Below are positions 26,250 to 34,622 of a stretch of DNA of 64,000 bases, in pieces. The DNA is from Rhodospirillum sp. (GTDB taxonomy: Bacteria; Pseudomonadota; Alphaproteobacteria; Dongiales; Dongiaceae), in NCBI GenBank assembly GCA_013822765.1, contig PNKY01000002.1:248001-312000 (forward strand), written 5' to 3'. Made by a program: the position numbers and the translations under genes. The stretch's first letter is position 1; every line of letters starts with the position of its first letter. The notes below the pieces were generated by a model. The model saw nothing but the letters and a program-made list of their open reading frames with translations, was not told where the DNA came from and did not search any database.

Positions 26250-27395
26250 TCAGGCCTTCGACAGGCGCTGATACTCGCTCAGGAAGTCGTCATAGGTCGC
26301 GACCGATCCGTCGGACTCCGTGGGCGGCACCGGTTGCAGGCGGGCCTTCTTCATGAAGCCGTCGATGTCGCCATAGTTATAGGATTCCGCCAGCTCCTTC
26401 GGCAGCATCGGTACCGTGTCGAGATTGGTGATGCCGGCGCTCTGCTCGGTTGCGAACTGCTTCTGCGGCTCGGCCGAGATCACGTGGTTGATCATCTTGT
26501 AGCTAAGGTCGAGGTGCGGCGCGTCCTTGGGGATACACAGGCAATCCATGAACATGCCGGTGCCTTCCTTCGGGATGGTGTATTTGATGGTCTTGCCCTT
26601 GGCCTGAGTCCAGACCGCGACCGCCTCCCAGCCGATCGCCGACACGGTGACCTCGTTGCGTGCGAACGCATCCGACATGTCGCCGTAGCTCGGGAAGAAG
26701 GCGCGGGCATGGTTCTTCTTGATCTCGATCAGCTGGTCGATGACCTTCACCATCTCTTCCTTGGTGAGGATCGTGCCCATTGGCTTGCCGGTGACGACGG
26801 TGCCCCAGATCAAGAGGTTGCCGAGCGGGTCGTCGACCATCGCGACCTTGCCCTTGTGCTCCGGCTTCAGGATATCGAGCCAGCTTTCCGGCGGCGTTGT
26901 GACGACGGCCGGGTCATACATCAGGGGCAGGGAGCCCCAGTTCCACGGCACGCCCATCAGCTGCCCATCGTGCTTGATCGCGTCCTGGGCCAGGAATTGC
27001 GGAATGAGCTTGGAGATCTGCTCGATCTTGCCGGGATCGATCGGTTCCAGCAGCTCGCCTTCGGCCATCAGCGGCAGGTAGCCGAAATACATCGTGATGA
27101 GGTCGGTTTTGCCGATCCCGCCGGCCTGCAGCTTGGTGATGATCTCCTCGTTCGAGGCGATGAAGGTCGGCTGGAAATCGATGTCGTTGTCGGCAACGAA
27201 GCTGCCGCTGAGGATTGGAGTCTCGTAGCCCTGCCAGCCCATCCAGGTCATGGTGGTCTTGGCCAATGCCGGCTTGGCGCCAAGGCCGAGCATGGTGCCC
27301 AGCGCGGCGCCGCCCGCGATGACCTGCCGGCGTGACAGTGCAGAGCGCGCCGACAATTGAGCGAGCGCACTCGAGGAACGTTCCTGAACTTGCAT
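26250..27395 (-). CDS. ABC solute-binding protein, spermidine/putrescine type
   Basis: 381 residues. The N-terminus has a twin-arginine motif (SRRQVIAGG) before a hydrophobic core ending in ALA, so Tat export to the periplasm is likely. The mature protein is of the PotD/extracellular family 1 kind (WMGWQGYETP, GVPWNWGSLPLMYD). The cargo may be a polyamine, but this family also carries other small compounds, and the linked SDR genes favour an alcohol or sugar-like substrate. The ATG has GGGAGG upstream; an in-frame ATG 66 bases earlier is less convincing. Confidence 0.85.
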   Translation of the reverse strand: MQVQERSSSALAQLSARSALSRRQVIAGGAALGTMLGLGAKPALAKTTMTWMGWQGYETPILSGSFVADNDIDFQPTFIASNEEIITKLQAGGIGKTDLITMYFGYLPLMAEGELLEPIDPGKIEQISKLIPQFLAQDAIKHDGQLMGVPWNWGSLPLMYDPAVVTTPPESWLDILKPEHKGKVAMVDDPLGNLLIWGTVVTGKPMGTILTKEEMVKVIDQLIEIKKNHARAFFPSYGDMSDAFARNEVTVSAIGWEAVAVWTQAKGKTIKYTIPKEGTGMFMDCLCIPKDAPHLDLSYKMINHVISAEPQKQFATEQSAGITNLDTVPMLPKELAESYNYGDIDGFMKKARLQPVPPTESDGSVATYDDFLSEYQRLSKA

Positions 27396-27539
27396 GAAAA
27401 TGGCCTCCCAGCCTGTGTCGCGAGGCTGCCCGACAGTGCGGCCCGACGCCTCGACCTGCAAAGAGGGCTTGTGCCCTTCTTGTCGATGTTATTCTCATCG
27501 CATCGCTCCGTTGCCGGATCGTGCGACGCTTAAGCATAT

Positions 27540-27567
27540 GCGTGATTGTGACTGAACCGTATCACGC
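27540..27567. promoter_or_regulatory. Inverted repeat upstream of the solute-binding-protein gene
   Basis: GCGTGAT (27540-27546) and ATCACGC (27561-27567) form a perfect 7-base inverted repeat with a 14-base spacer, about 145 bases before the binding-protein start in an otherwise gene-free stretch (27396-27625). It may be a repressor operator; the DeoR gene nearby is one candidate partner. Confidence 0.4.
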
Positions 27568-27625
27568 GCCAAAAAATCGGGTCAAGGTCGCGGGCCGCAT
27601 CGGCGCGACGCGCCGGAAGCTGGCG

Positions 27626-27847
27626 CTACGCCTTGCGGAATTCTGCCACCACTGCCGGATCGAGCGTAATGCCAAGGCCTGACGCTTCCGGCACCGCAAC
27701 GCGGCCATCGTCCCCGATGTCAAAACTTTCCTTTGTCGGAGGCCAGCGCAGCGGAAATCGACTGATCGAGTGCCGATCAGCGCGTGTTGAGGCCCATTGC
27801 AACACACGCTCGATCGTTTCGATGTCCGTGATCTTTATGCGTCCCAC
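27626..27847 (-). pseudogene. Internally deleted remnant of an enolase-superfamily (MR/MLE) gene
   Basis: A 73-residue frame starts with GTG 2 bases after the DeoR stop. Its first dozen residues (GRIKITDIETIERV) match the standard opening of mandelate racemase-like enzymes. The last third (DGRVAVPEASGLGITLDP) matches their standard closing segment, ending AVVAEFRKA. The roughly 300 residues of capping domain and barrel that normally lie between, with every catalytic residue, are missing, yet the frame is kept. I read it as a relic of a gene once co-transcribed with the DeoR regulator. A functional small protein is unlikely. Confidence 0.7.
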
Positions 27848-27849
27848 CA

Positions 27850-28635
27850 CTACGTCTTTCGCACGTCCACGCCCGCCGACCTGAGCGCGGCGGCCAATGA
27901 AGGCGGCGGCAGCACGTCCGTTACCAAGGTGTGGATTGCTTCGAGCGATCCCACCTGCACCATGGAATGGTGGCCGAACTTCTGGGCGTCGCACAGCACC
28001 ACGACGCGCTTGGCCTGCTCCATGTAGATGCGCTTGATCTCGGTATCTTCCGGCGAATAATCGAACAGTCCGCTTTCTGTCACGCCCGAGACGCCGATGA
28101 ACGCAATGTCAAACCAGTAGGACCGGATCTGCTCTGCGGTGACCGAGCCATAGACGGAGAGCTCCTTGCCGCGCACGCGGCCGCCCGGCACATAGACCGC
28201 ATGCGGCGAGCTTGCCAGCAGGCTGGCGGCGCGCAGATTGTTGGTGACAACCCGGAGCTCGCCAACGTCGCCCAGGCAGCGCGCCAGCTCCAGCGTCGAG
28301 GTCCCCACATCCAGCGCGATGGTGAAACCGGGCCTGACCAACTGTGCTGCCGCGCGCGCGATCGCGGTTTTGGCGCGGCTGTTGCGGCGGCGGCGCGCAT
28401 CGAATGTAGGCTCCGAAGCATCGAAGATCTCAACCTGACCGTCGCGGACGGTCATCGCGCCGCCATGCGTGCGCTTCAGCGCCTGGCGTTCTTCCAGCTC
28501 CGCCAAGTCGCGCCGCGCGGTGATCTCCGACACGCCGGTAGCCTCGGCCACCTCGCGCACCGTCAGGAAGCCCCGGCTCGCAAGCAGCTTCAGGATGTGC
28601 GATTGGCGCGGACCGGGCTGGCGGAGGGACAGCAT
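27850..28635 (-). CDS. DeoR-family transcriptional regulator
   Basis: 261 residues. The N-terminal winged helix-turn-helix (ILKLLASRGFLTVREVAEATGVSE, then TARRDLAELE) is followed by a DeoR sugar-phosphate sensor domain (GTSTLELARCL, VVTNNLRAA, GGRVRGKELSVYG). It is divergent from the carbohydrate operon starting at 28782 and probably represses it until a phosphorylated sugar, possibly the FGGY kinase product, binds. The GATC-type repeats in the shared intergenic region are candidate operators. Confidence 0.87.
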   Translation of the reverse strand: MLSLRQPGPRQSHILKLLASRGFLTVREVAEATGVSEITARRDLAELEERQALKRTHGGAMTVRDGQVEIFDASEPTFDARRRRNSRAKTAIARAAAQLVRPGFTIALDVGTSTLELARCLGDVGELRVVTNNLRAASLLASSPHAVYVPGGRVRGKELSVYGSVTAEQIRSYWFDIAFIGVSGVTESGLFDYSPEDTEIKRIYMEQAKRVVVLCDAQKFGHHSMVQVGSLEAIHTLVTDVLPPPSLAAALRSAGVDVRKT

Positions 28636-28665
28636 TCCTTCATGTTCCCAAACAGAGCGGCTGAT

Positions 28666-28757
28666 TGATCACTTTCGATCCATGCGTCCCGCTCATTCGC
28701 TCAATACTAGCAGCTTGCGCGGATTTTGCGAGCCGATCATAATGATCAAAATCGATC
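28666..28757. promoter_or_regulatory. Two GATC-N6-GATC boxes between DeoR gene and its target operon
   Basis: TGATCACTTTCGATC (28666-28680) and TGATCAAAATCGATC (28743-28757) agree at 12 of 15 positions and flank the promoter region, 62 bases apart from end to start. The second lies 24 bases before the likely CTG start of the SDR gene. Paired, similar boxes next to a DeoR gene suggest operators, possibly allowing looping. This is inference from position and similarity only. Confidence 0.5.
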
Positions 28758-28781
28758 ACTGAAGATCGATGGGAGGCAGCA

Positions 28782-29555
28782 CTGCAGGAACTTCGCGGCA
28801 AGGGCGCGATCGTGACCGGTGGCGCGACCGGGATCGGCTTGGCGATCGCACGGGCGCTCGCGGACGCGGGCGCGCGGGTCGTCATCGCCGACCTTGACGG
28901 TGCAGGCGCGGAGCGCGTGGCGGGGGAGATCGGCGGCGGTGCGTCCGGCATCGCGATCGATGTACGCAAGCGCGACAGCGTCGAGCAGGCTTTTGCCGGC
29001 ATCGAGCAGAGGCTCGGCGGCTACCAGATCCTGTGCGCCAATGCCGGCGTCTCGACCATGAACTTGGTCGCTGACCTGACCGACGAGGAGTGGGATTTCA
29101 ATTTCGACGTCAACGCCCGCGGGGTCTTTCTCACCAACCAGGCCGCGGTGCGGCATTTCCTCAAGACCGGCGCCAAGGGGATCATCGTCAACACCGCGTC
29201 GCTGGCCGCGAAGTGGGGCGCGCCGTGGCTGGCGCACTATTCGGCGAGCAAGTTCGCGGTCATGGGGTTCACCCAGGCACTGGCACGCGAGGTGGCGGCG
29301 AACGGCATCCGCGTCAATTGCGTCTGCCCTGGATTCGTGAAGACCGGCATGCAGTCGCGCGAGGTGCAGTGGGAGGCAAAGCTGCGCAGTCTGACGCCGC
29401 AGCAGGTGATCGACGAATACATCGCGCAGACGCCGCTCGGCCGGCTGGAGCAGCCGGAGGATGTGGCCAAGGCGGTGCTGTTCCTGTGCAGCGATCTCTC
29501 GGGCTTCATCACCGGCGAATCGCTGAACGTCACCGGCGGCGTCAGGATGGACTGA
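28782..29555 (+). CDS. SDR-family oxidoreductase with probable CTG start
   Basis: 257 residues if translation begins at CTG 28782, which lies 5 bases after a strong GGGAGG ribosome site. The frame has no ATG, GTG or TTG that keeps the first beta strand: the stop at 28743 closes it upstream, and the first GTG (28812) falls inside AIVTGGATGIG. Classical SDR features follow: TGGATGIG, NAGVS, YSASKFAVMGFTQAL and the TGESLNVTGG end. It probably acts as a polyol or sugar dehydrogenase for the cargo of this operon's transporter. Confidence 0.8.
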   Translation: MQELRGKGAIVTGGATGIGLAIARALADAGARVVIADLDGAGAERVAGEIGGGASGIAIDVRKRDSVEQAFAGIEQRLGGYQILCANAGVSTMNLVADLTDEEWDFNFDVNARGVFLTNQAAVRHFLKTGAKGIIVNTASLAAKWGAPWLAHYSASKFAVMGFTQALAREVAANGIRVNCVCPGFVKTGMQSREVQWEAKLRSLTPQQVIDEYIAQTPLGRLEQPEDVAKAVLFLCSDLSGFITGESLNVTGGVRMD

Positions 29556-29557
29556 CG

Positions 29558-30370
29558 ATGAAGCATTTCGTCCGCGCATTCGGCCCACATGTCGTCCTGG
29601 TGATGTTCTCCGCCATGATCCTGCTGCCGCTGCTGTGGGTGGTGAGGGTCAGCCTAACCGACAAGTTGACCGCGTACAAGATCCCGCCGGAAGTGGGCAC
29701 GCTCGGGCTGATGAACTACGAGACGATCTTCGCCGACTATCCCTTCACCACCTGGTTCCTCAACAGCCTGGTCGTCGCGCTCGCCACCACGGTGATCGCC
29801 TTGCCGCTGGCAACCGCGCTGGCCTATGTGTTCGCGCGCTGGAACACCGGCGGCGTGGCGCTGCGCCTCGGCGTGCTGGCGAGCCAGATGCTACCGCCCA
29901 TCATCCTGGTGCTGCCGCTGTTCGGCATGTTCCTGACCGCTGGCCTCATGCAGAGCCGGCTCAGCCTCATCATCGCCCATCTCACCATCTGCCTGCCGTT
30001 CCTGTCCTGGATGCTGGTGTCGTTCTTCGAAGGCGATGTCGCGCGGCTGGAGGAGGCTGCGCGGGTCGACGGCGCCACGCGCTGGCAGGCCTTCATCAAG
30101 ATCGCGGTGCCGGTGGCGGCGCCGGGCCTGCTGGCGGCCGGCTTGCTGGGCTTCATCCTGTCCTGGAACGAGTTTCTGTTCGCCCTGGTGCTGAGCGGCC
30201 CGGACACCCAGACCCTGCCGGTCGGCCTTGCGGGCCTCGAGACCCACGCCGGCGTGGAGATCGCGCCGCTCGCCGCCGCGACCGTGGTGTCGCTGCTGCC
30301 GGTGTTCCTGCTGTTGCCGTTCCTGCGCAAGCACCTGATCAAGGGGCTGTCGCTGGGAGCGCTCAAATGA
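29558..30370 (+). CDS. Carbohydrate ABC importer permease (MalG type)
   Basis: 270 residues with about six membrane segments. The EAA loop reads EEAARVDGATRWQAFIKIAVP, followed by GFILSWNEFLFALVL, the MalG/UgpE hallmark. It starts 2 bases after the SDR stop. Unusually, this permease gene precedes the binding-protein gene while its MalF-type partner follows at 31769. Confidence 0.9.
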   Translation: MKHFVRAFGPHVVLVMFSAMILLPLLWVVRVSLTDKLTAYKIPPEVGTLGLMNYETIFADYPFTTWFLNSLVVALATTVIALPLATALAYVFARWNTGGVALRLGVLASQMLPPIILVLPLFGMFLTAGLMQSRLSLIIAHLTICLPFLSWMLVSFFEGDVARLEEAARVDGATRWQAFIKIAVPVAAPGLLAAGLLGFILSWNEFLFALVLSGPDTQTLPVGLAGLETHAGVEIAPLAAATVVSLLPVFLLLPFLRKHLIKGLSLGALK

Positions 30371-30408
30371 CCGACCACAACAAAGAACGACATGGAGGAG
30401 GCAAGATC

Positions 30409-31689
30409 ATGATCACGCGTCGATTGCTGCTCGGCAGCGCGCTGGCTGTCGGCTTCGCATTCCCGGCCTATGCGGACACGCTCAATATCCTGATGGAAGG
30501 CGTTCCGGATACCGAGTTCGTCAAGCAGGTGGTGCCGGAGTTCGAGGCTGCGACCGGCCACAAGGTCAATCTCGAGGTCGTCAACTACGCCGAGATGCAT
30601 ACCAAGCTGGTGCCGCAGTTGGTCGCGCCAAAAGGCAGCTACTCGGTGATCGTGGTCGACTTCTATTGGGTCGGCGAGTTCATCAAGGCCGGCTGGCTGC
30701 AGCCGCTGGACGAGCGGATCGCCGCCGACAAGGTCGATACCTCCGTCTACGTCCCGGCGCTGATGGACCTGGTGGGCAAGGTCGACGGCACCACCTACAT
30801 GCTGCCGTTCTACAACTATGCCATGGGCCTGACCTATCGCACCGATCTGCTGGCCGACCCCAAGAACCAGGCCGACTTCAAGGCCAAGTACGGCATGGAC
30901 CTTGGCGTGCCGAAGACCTGGGACGAGTATTTGAAGCAGGTCGAGTTCTTCACCAAGGACGGCATGCATGGCGTGGTCAACCAGGGCCTGCGGCCCGACC
31001 CGATCGCGATGGAATGGTCGAACTACCTGTTCGCCAACGGCGCCGAGTATCACGACGACAAGTGGAACCCGACTTTCAACAACGAGAAGGGCGTGAAGGC
31101 GGTCGAGCAATACGCCACCGCGATCAACAAATACGGCCCGGTCGGCTCGGCCAGCTTCTCGTTTGACGAGGCCTTCAATGTGATGGCACAGGGCAAGGCG
31201 TACAGCTACATCACCTACAACTTCTTCCGCACTGCCTATGACGATCCGGCAAAGTCGGCGGTGGTGGGCAAGGTGGAGATCATGCCGGTGCCCGGACCGA
31301 CCGCCGACACCGGCGGCAGCCTGAACGGCGCCTGGGGCTGGGCGATCCCGAAATCTTCGCCCAACTCCGATGCCGCCTGGCAGTTCATCAAGTGGGTCGA
31401 GAGCCCGGAGATCGCCAAGAAGCGCGCGTTGGCGGGCGGCTCGCCAACCCGCACCGACGTGTTCGACGATGCCGAGGTGAACAAGAAGTATCCCTACGCC
31501 CAGGCTCTGAAGCAGATGCTCTTGACCTCGCACAACTTCCCGGTCTTCACCTACACCCCTCAAATGGTCGAGGTGCTGGGCCGCGAGCTGAGCCTGGCAG
31601 TCGCCGGCGAGAAGTCGCCGCAGGATGCGCTGACGCAGATCGAGAGGGAGTTCGTCGAGCTCGCCAAGAAAGACGGCAAGCTGAAGTGA
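30409..31689 (+). CDS. Carbohydrate ABC solute-binding protein (family 1)
   Basis: 426 residues. The signal peptide TRRLLLGSALAVGFAF has a Tat-like double arginine and ends AYA before DTLN. The mature part has family 1 features such as EFEAATGHKVNLEVVNY and the GGSLNGAWGWAIPKSSPN block. Periplasmic sugar or polyol receptor for the flanking permeases. The ATG is 7 bases after GGAGGAGG; the frame upstream is a shadow of the permease gene. Confidence 0.9.
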   Translation: MITRRLLLGSALAVGFAFPAYADTLNILMEGVPDTEFVKQVVPEFEAATGHKVNLEVVNYAEMHTKLVPQLVAPKGSYSVIVVDFYWVGEFIKAGWLQPLDERIAADKVDTSVYVPALMDLVGKVDGTTYMLPFYNYAMGLTYRTDLLADPKNQADFKAKYGMDLGVPKTWDEYLKQVEFFTKDGMHGVVNQGLRPDPIAMEWSNYLFANGAEYHDDKWNPTFNNEKGVKAVEQYATAINKYGPVGSASFSFDEAFNVMAQGKAYSYITYNFFRTAYDDPAKSAVVGKVEIMPVPGPTADTGGSLNGAWGWAIPKSSPNSDAAWQFIKWVESPEIAKKRALAGGSPTRTDVFDDAEVNKKYPYAQALKQMLLTSHNFPVFTYTPQMVEVLGRELSLAVAGEKSPQDALTQIEREFVELAKKDGKLK

Positions 31690-31720
31690 CGCGTTCTTCG
31701 CTACACGATGTGCACTCTCT

Positions 31721-31757
31721 CGTTGTCATTGCCGCACTTGGCGCGGCGATGACGACG
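31721..31757 (+). repeat. Long stem-loop between binding-protein and permease genes
   Basis: Bases 31721-31735 pair with 31743-31757 over 15 positions (13 Watson-Crick, 2 G-U) around a 7-base loop. It falls 31 bases after the binding-protein stop and just before the permease ATG. The sequence resembles a dispersed alphaproteobacterial repeat of GTCATTGCCGC type. No T-run follows, so transcript stabilisation is more likely than termination. Confidence 0.65.
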
Positions 31758-31768
31758 AGCGTGGGCGC

Positions 31769-32671
31769 ATGACGGCTGGTCCCTATACCGCGACCATCAC
31801 GCTGACCGATCGCCGCGACCGGCGGTTCGGTTGGCTGATGGCGTCGCCCAGCCTCGCTTTGCTGTTCCTGGTGATCCTGTTCCCGGTGTTCTGGGCGTTC
31901 TTCACCAGCCTGCACGACTACACCCTGATCGCACCCAACTTCGACACCTTCACCGGCACCGGCAACTTCATCAAGGCGGCGGAGGACGGCGAGTTCCGCC
32001 ATTCGCTGGGACTGACGGCGATGTTCGTGGTCGGCGTGGTGCTGCTGGAGTTCGTCCTCGGCTTCCTGGTTGCTCTGGCGCTCAACAAGGTCGAGCGCTT
32101 CAAGGCGATCTACTACGCCATCCTGCTATGCCCGCTGCTGATGAACCCGGTGATCGTTGGGCTGATCTGGCGGATGTTCCTGCATCCGAACCTCGGCATC
32201 GTGAACTACCTGCTGTCCGTGGTCGGTATCCCGCCGGTCAACTGGCTGGGCAGCACCAACGTGGCGATCTGGACCATCATCCTGGTCGATATCTGGCACC
32301 AGGTCTCGTTCATGATCGTCCTGCTGCTGGCGGGACTGTCCGCCTTGCCGAAGGAACCCTACGAGGCGGCGCGGGTCGACGGCGCCAGTCCGCTGCAATG
32401 CTTCTGGCGCATCACGCTGCCGCTGATGCGGCCGGTCATCATCGTGACGCTGCTGATCCGGCTGATCTTTGCGGTCAAGACCTACGACCTGATCTACATC
32501 ATGACCCGCGGCGGGCCGGGGGTTTCCACCGACTTCATCAGCTACTTCATCTATCGCACCGCTTTCGTCTCGCTGAACATCGGCGAGGCGTCGGCGATGG
32601 GGATCATCCTGCTGGGGATTATCCTGGCGCTCACGCTCTACCTCTACCGCTACATGCGCTCGCTTGCCTGA
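31769..32671 (+). CDS. Carbohydrate ABC importer permease (MalF type)
   Basis: 300 residues with six membrane segments. The EAA loop is EAARVDGASPLQCFWRITLP, and the preceding VDIWHQVSFMIVLLLAGL segment is typical of sugar permeases. It partners with the MalG-type protein encoded at 29558. A short hydrophilic N-terminus precedes the first helix at about 28-48. The ATPase gene follows 8 bases later. Confidence 0.9.
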   Translation: MTAGPYTATITLTDRRDRRFGWLMASPSLALLFLVILFPVFWAFFTSLHDYTLIAPNFDTFTGTGNFIKAAEDGEFRHSLGLTAMFVVGVVLLEFVLGFLVALALNKVERFKAIYYAILLCPLLMNPVIVGLIWRMFLHPNLGIVNYLLSVVGIPPVNWLGSTNVAIWTIILVDIWHQVSFMIVLLLAGLSALPKEPYEAARVDGASPLQCFWRITLPLMRPVIIVTLLIRLIFAVKTYDLIYIMTRGGPGVSTDFISYFIYRTAFVSLNIGEASAMGIILLGIILALTLYLYRYMRSLA

Positions 32672-32679
32672 AAGTCATC

Positions 32680-33801
32680 ATGGCCGACATCACTCTAGAC
32701 CGCGTCAGCAAGATCTATCCGAACGGCGTGCCGGCTGTGCGCGAGGTATCGCTCGACATCAAGGATGGCGAGTTCATGATCTTTCTCGGCCCTTCGGGGT
32801 GCGGCAAGTCGACGACTCTGCGCATGATCGCCGGGCTCGAATCCATTTCATCGGGCGCGATCAGCATCGGCGGTCAACGCATGAACGACGTCGATCCCGC
32901 CGACCGCAACATCGCGATCGTGTTTCAGAACTATGCGCTCTACCCGCACATGAGCGTGGCGGGCAACCTCGCGTTCGGCCTCCAGCTGCGCCACGTGCCG
33001 AAGGCCGAGATCGACCGGCGCATCGCCGACATCGCCGCGATGCTGGGCATCCGGGAACTGCTGGATCGCAAGCCAGCCCATCTCTCCGGCGGCCAGCGCC
33101 AGCGCGTGGCGCTCGGCCGCGCCCTGGTGCGGGAGCCGAAGGCCTTCCTGCTGGATGAGCCGCTGTCGAACCTGGACGCCAAGCTCCGGGCCTCGATGCG
33201 CACCGAGCTGATCAAGCTGCATCAGAAGCTCGGCACCACCATCGTGCATGTCACCCACGACCAGGTCGAAGCCATGACCATGGGTCAGCGCATCTGCATC
33301 ATGAAGGATGGCGAGATCGTGCAGGTCGGCGCGCCGATGGAGGTCTATCGCAACCCGGCCGACACTTTCGTCGCCGGCTTCCTGGCCAGCCCGCCGATGA
33401 ATCTGGTGGCGGGGCGGCTGGAGCCGGACGCAGGCAGGCTGGCGGCGGTGGCGGGCCATGCGCGCTTCGTGCTGCCGCAGCCACTGGCCAGCGCCTATGC
33501 TGCGCAGTCCGGCAATGCGGTGACGCTCGGCCTGCGGCCGGAGGATTTCCATCTGTCGGCGGGCGATCTGAAGCTGCCACAGGCCGTGCCGGTCACGGCC
33601 GTCGCGATCGAAGTGCTGGGGCCGGAAGTCATCCTGGTCTGCGAACTGGGCGGGAAAGGCGGACCGGAGATCATGGTGCGCTGCCCGCGCGATTTCGTGG
33701 CCGCGCCGGGCCAGGCGCTGGCGTTGCACTACGACCTCAGCCAGATCCACCTGTTCGACAAGTCCACAGGCAAGGCCTTGCAGCGGCCGCGCACTCTTTG
33801 A
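32680..33801 (+). CDS. Carbohydrate ABC importer ATPase (MalK/UgpC type)
   Basis: 373 residues. Walker A is GPSGCGKST (37-45), Q-loop FQNYALYPHMS, signature [15 protein letters not shown], Walker [13 protein letters not shown], and the [11 protein letters not shown]-loop. A C-terminal regulatory TOBE/OB region runs from about 235. It energises the two permeases encoded upstream. Long open sequence before the ATG is a shadow of the MalF-type gene. Confidence 0.9.
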   Translation: MADITLDRVSKIYPNGVPAVREVSLDIKDGEFMIFLGPSGCGKSTTLRMIAGLESISSGAISIGGQRMNDVDPADRNIAIVFQNYALYPHMSVAGNLAFGLQLRHVPKAEIDRRIADIAAMLGIRELLDRKPAHLSGGQRQRVALGRALVREPKAFLLDEPLSNLDAKLRASMRTELIKLHQKLGTTIVHVTHDQVEAMTMGQRICIMKDGEIVQVGAPMEVYRNPADTFVAGFLASPPMNLVAGRLEPDAGRLAAVAGHARFVLPQPLASAYAAQSGNAVTLGLRPEDFHLSAGDLKLPQAVPVTAVAIEVLGPEVILVCELGGKGGPEIMVRCPRDFVAAPGQALALHYDLSQIHLFDKSTGKALQRPRTL

Positions 33802-33816
33802 TCGACGGAGAACCCC

Positions 33817-34617
33817 ATGAAACTGAAAGCCACCTTCGGCCACGAAAAGCCGATTGTCGCGATGGTCCACCTGCCGCCGCTTCCCGGCTCGCCGCTCTAC
33901 GATCCCAAGGGCGGCATGCAGAAGATCATCGATTCCTGCGCCAAGGACATCGAGGCTTTGCAGGCCGGCGGCGTCGACGCGGTGATGTTCGGGAACGAAG
34001 GCGACCGCCCGTACTTGCTGAAGGCCTCACCGTCGACCCTCGCGGCCATGAGCTACGCCATCGGCGAGCTCAAGCGGCTGATTAAGGTTCCGTTCGGCGT
34101 CAATTACCTGTGGGATCCGGTCGCGACCGTGGCGCTTGCGATCGCCAGCGGCGCGAGGTTCGCGCGCGAGATCTTTACCGGAGTCTATGATTCCGACATG
34201 GGCCTGTGGGCGCCGGATGCGGCGGGGGCGTTGCGCCTGCGGACGGACGGCCATCGCCAGGACCTCGTGCTGATGTACAACATCAATGCCGAGTTCGCCG
34301 CGCCGGTCGGCGACCGCTCGATCGCCCAGCGCGCCAAGAGCGCGGTGTTCTCTTCGCTTGCCGACGTCATCCTGGTGTCGGGGCCGATGACCGGCCAGCC
34401 GGCGGAAAGCGCCGACCTAAAGCATGTGAAGGACGCGATCCCCGCGACACCGGTATTTGCCAACACCGGCGTCAACATCGACAATGTCGCGGATGTCCTG
34501 TCGATCGCCGACGGCGCCGTCATCGGCACCCACTTCAAGGTGGGCGGCGATACCTGGAAGGCAGTGGACAAGACGCGGGTCAAGCGCTTCATGGACAAGG
34601 TGCGAAAGCTGCGATAG
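33817..34617 (+). CDS. BtpA/SgcQ family protein (TIM-barrel type)
   Basis: 266 residues. KPIVAMVHLPPLPGSPLY at the start, GNEGDRPY, and FANTGVNIDNVADVLSIADGAVIGTHFKVGG near the end are hallmarks of the BtpA family. Cyanobacterial BtpA is linked to photosystem I assembly, while E. coli SgcQ lies in a sugar operon; no enzymatic reaction is established as far as I know. The phosphate-binding-like GTHFK end suggests a barrel acting on a sugar phosphate. Between the ATPase and an FGGY kinase gene, an aldolase, epimerase or isomerase role is a reasonable inference. Confidence 0.8.
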   Translation: MKLKATFGHEKPIVAMVHLPPLPGSPLYDPKGGMQKIIDSCAKDIEALQAGGVDAVMFGNEGDRPYLLKASPSTLAAMSYAIGELKRLIKVPFGVNYLWDPVATVALAIASGARFAREIFTGVYDSDMGLWAPDAAGALRLRTDGHRQDLVLMYNINAEFAAPVGDRSIAQRAKSAVFSSLADVILVSGPMTGQPAESADLKHVKDAIPATPVFANTGVNIDNVADVLSIADGAVIGTHFKVGGDTWKAVDKTRVKRFMDKVRKLR

Positions 34618-34622
34618 CTGCA

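Noticed and set aside
28812-29555. GTG at 28812 as start of the SDR gene
   Set aside because: It would remove the first beta strand of the nucleotide-binding fold and has no ribosome site, unlike CTG 28782.
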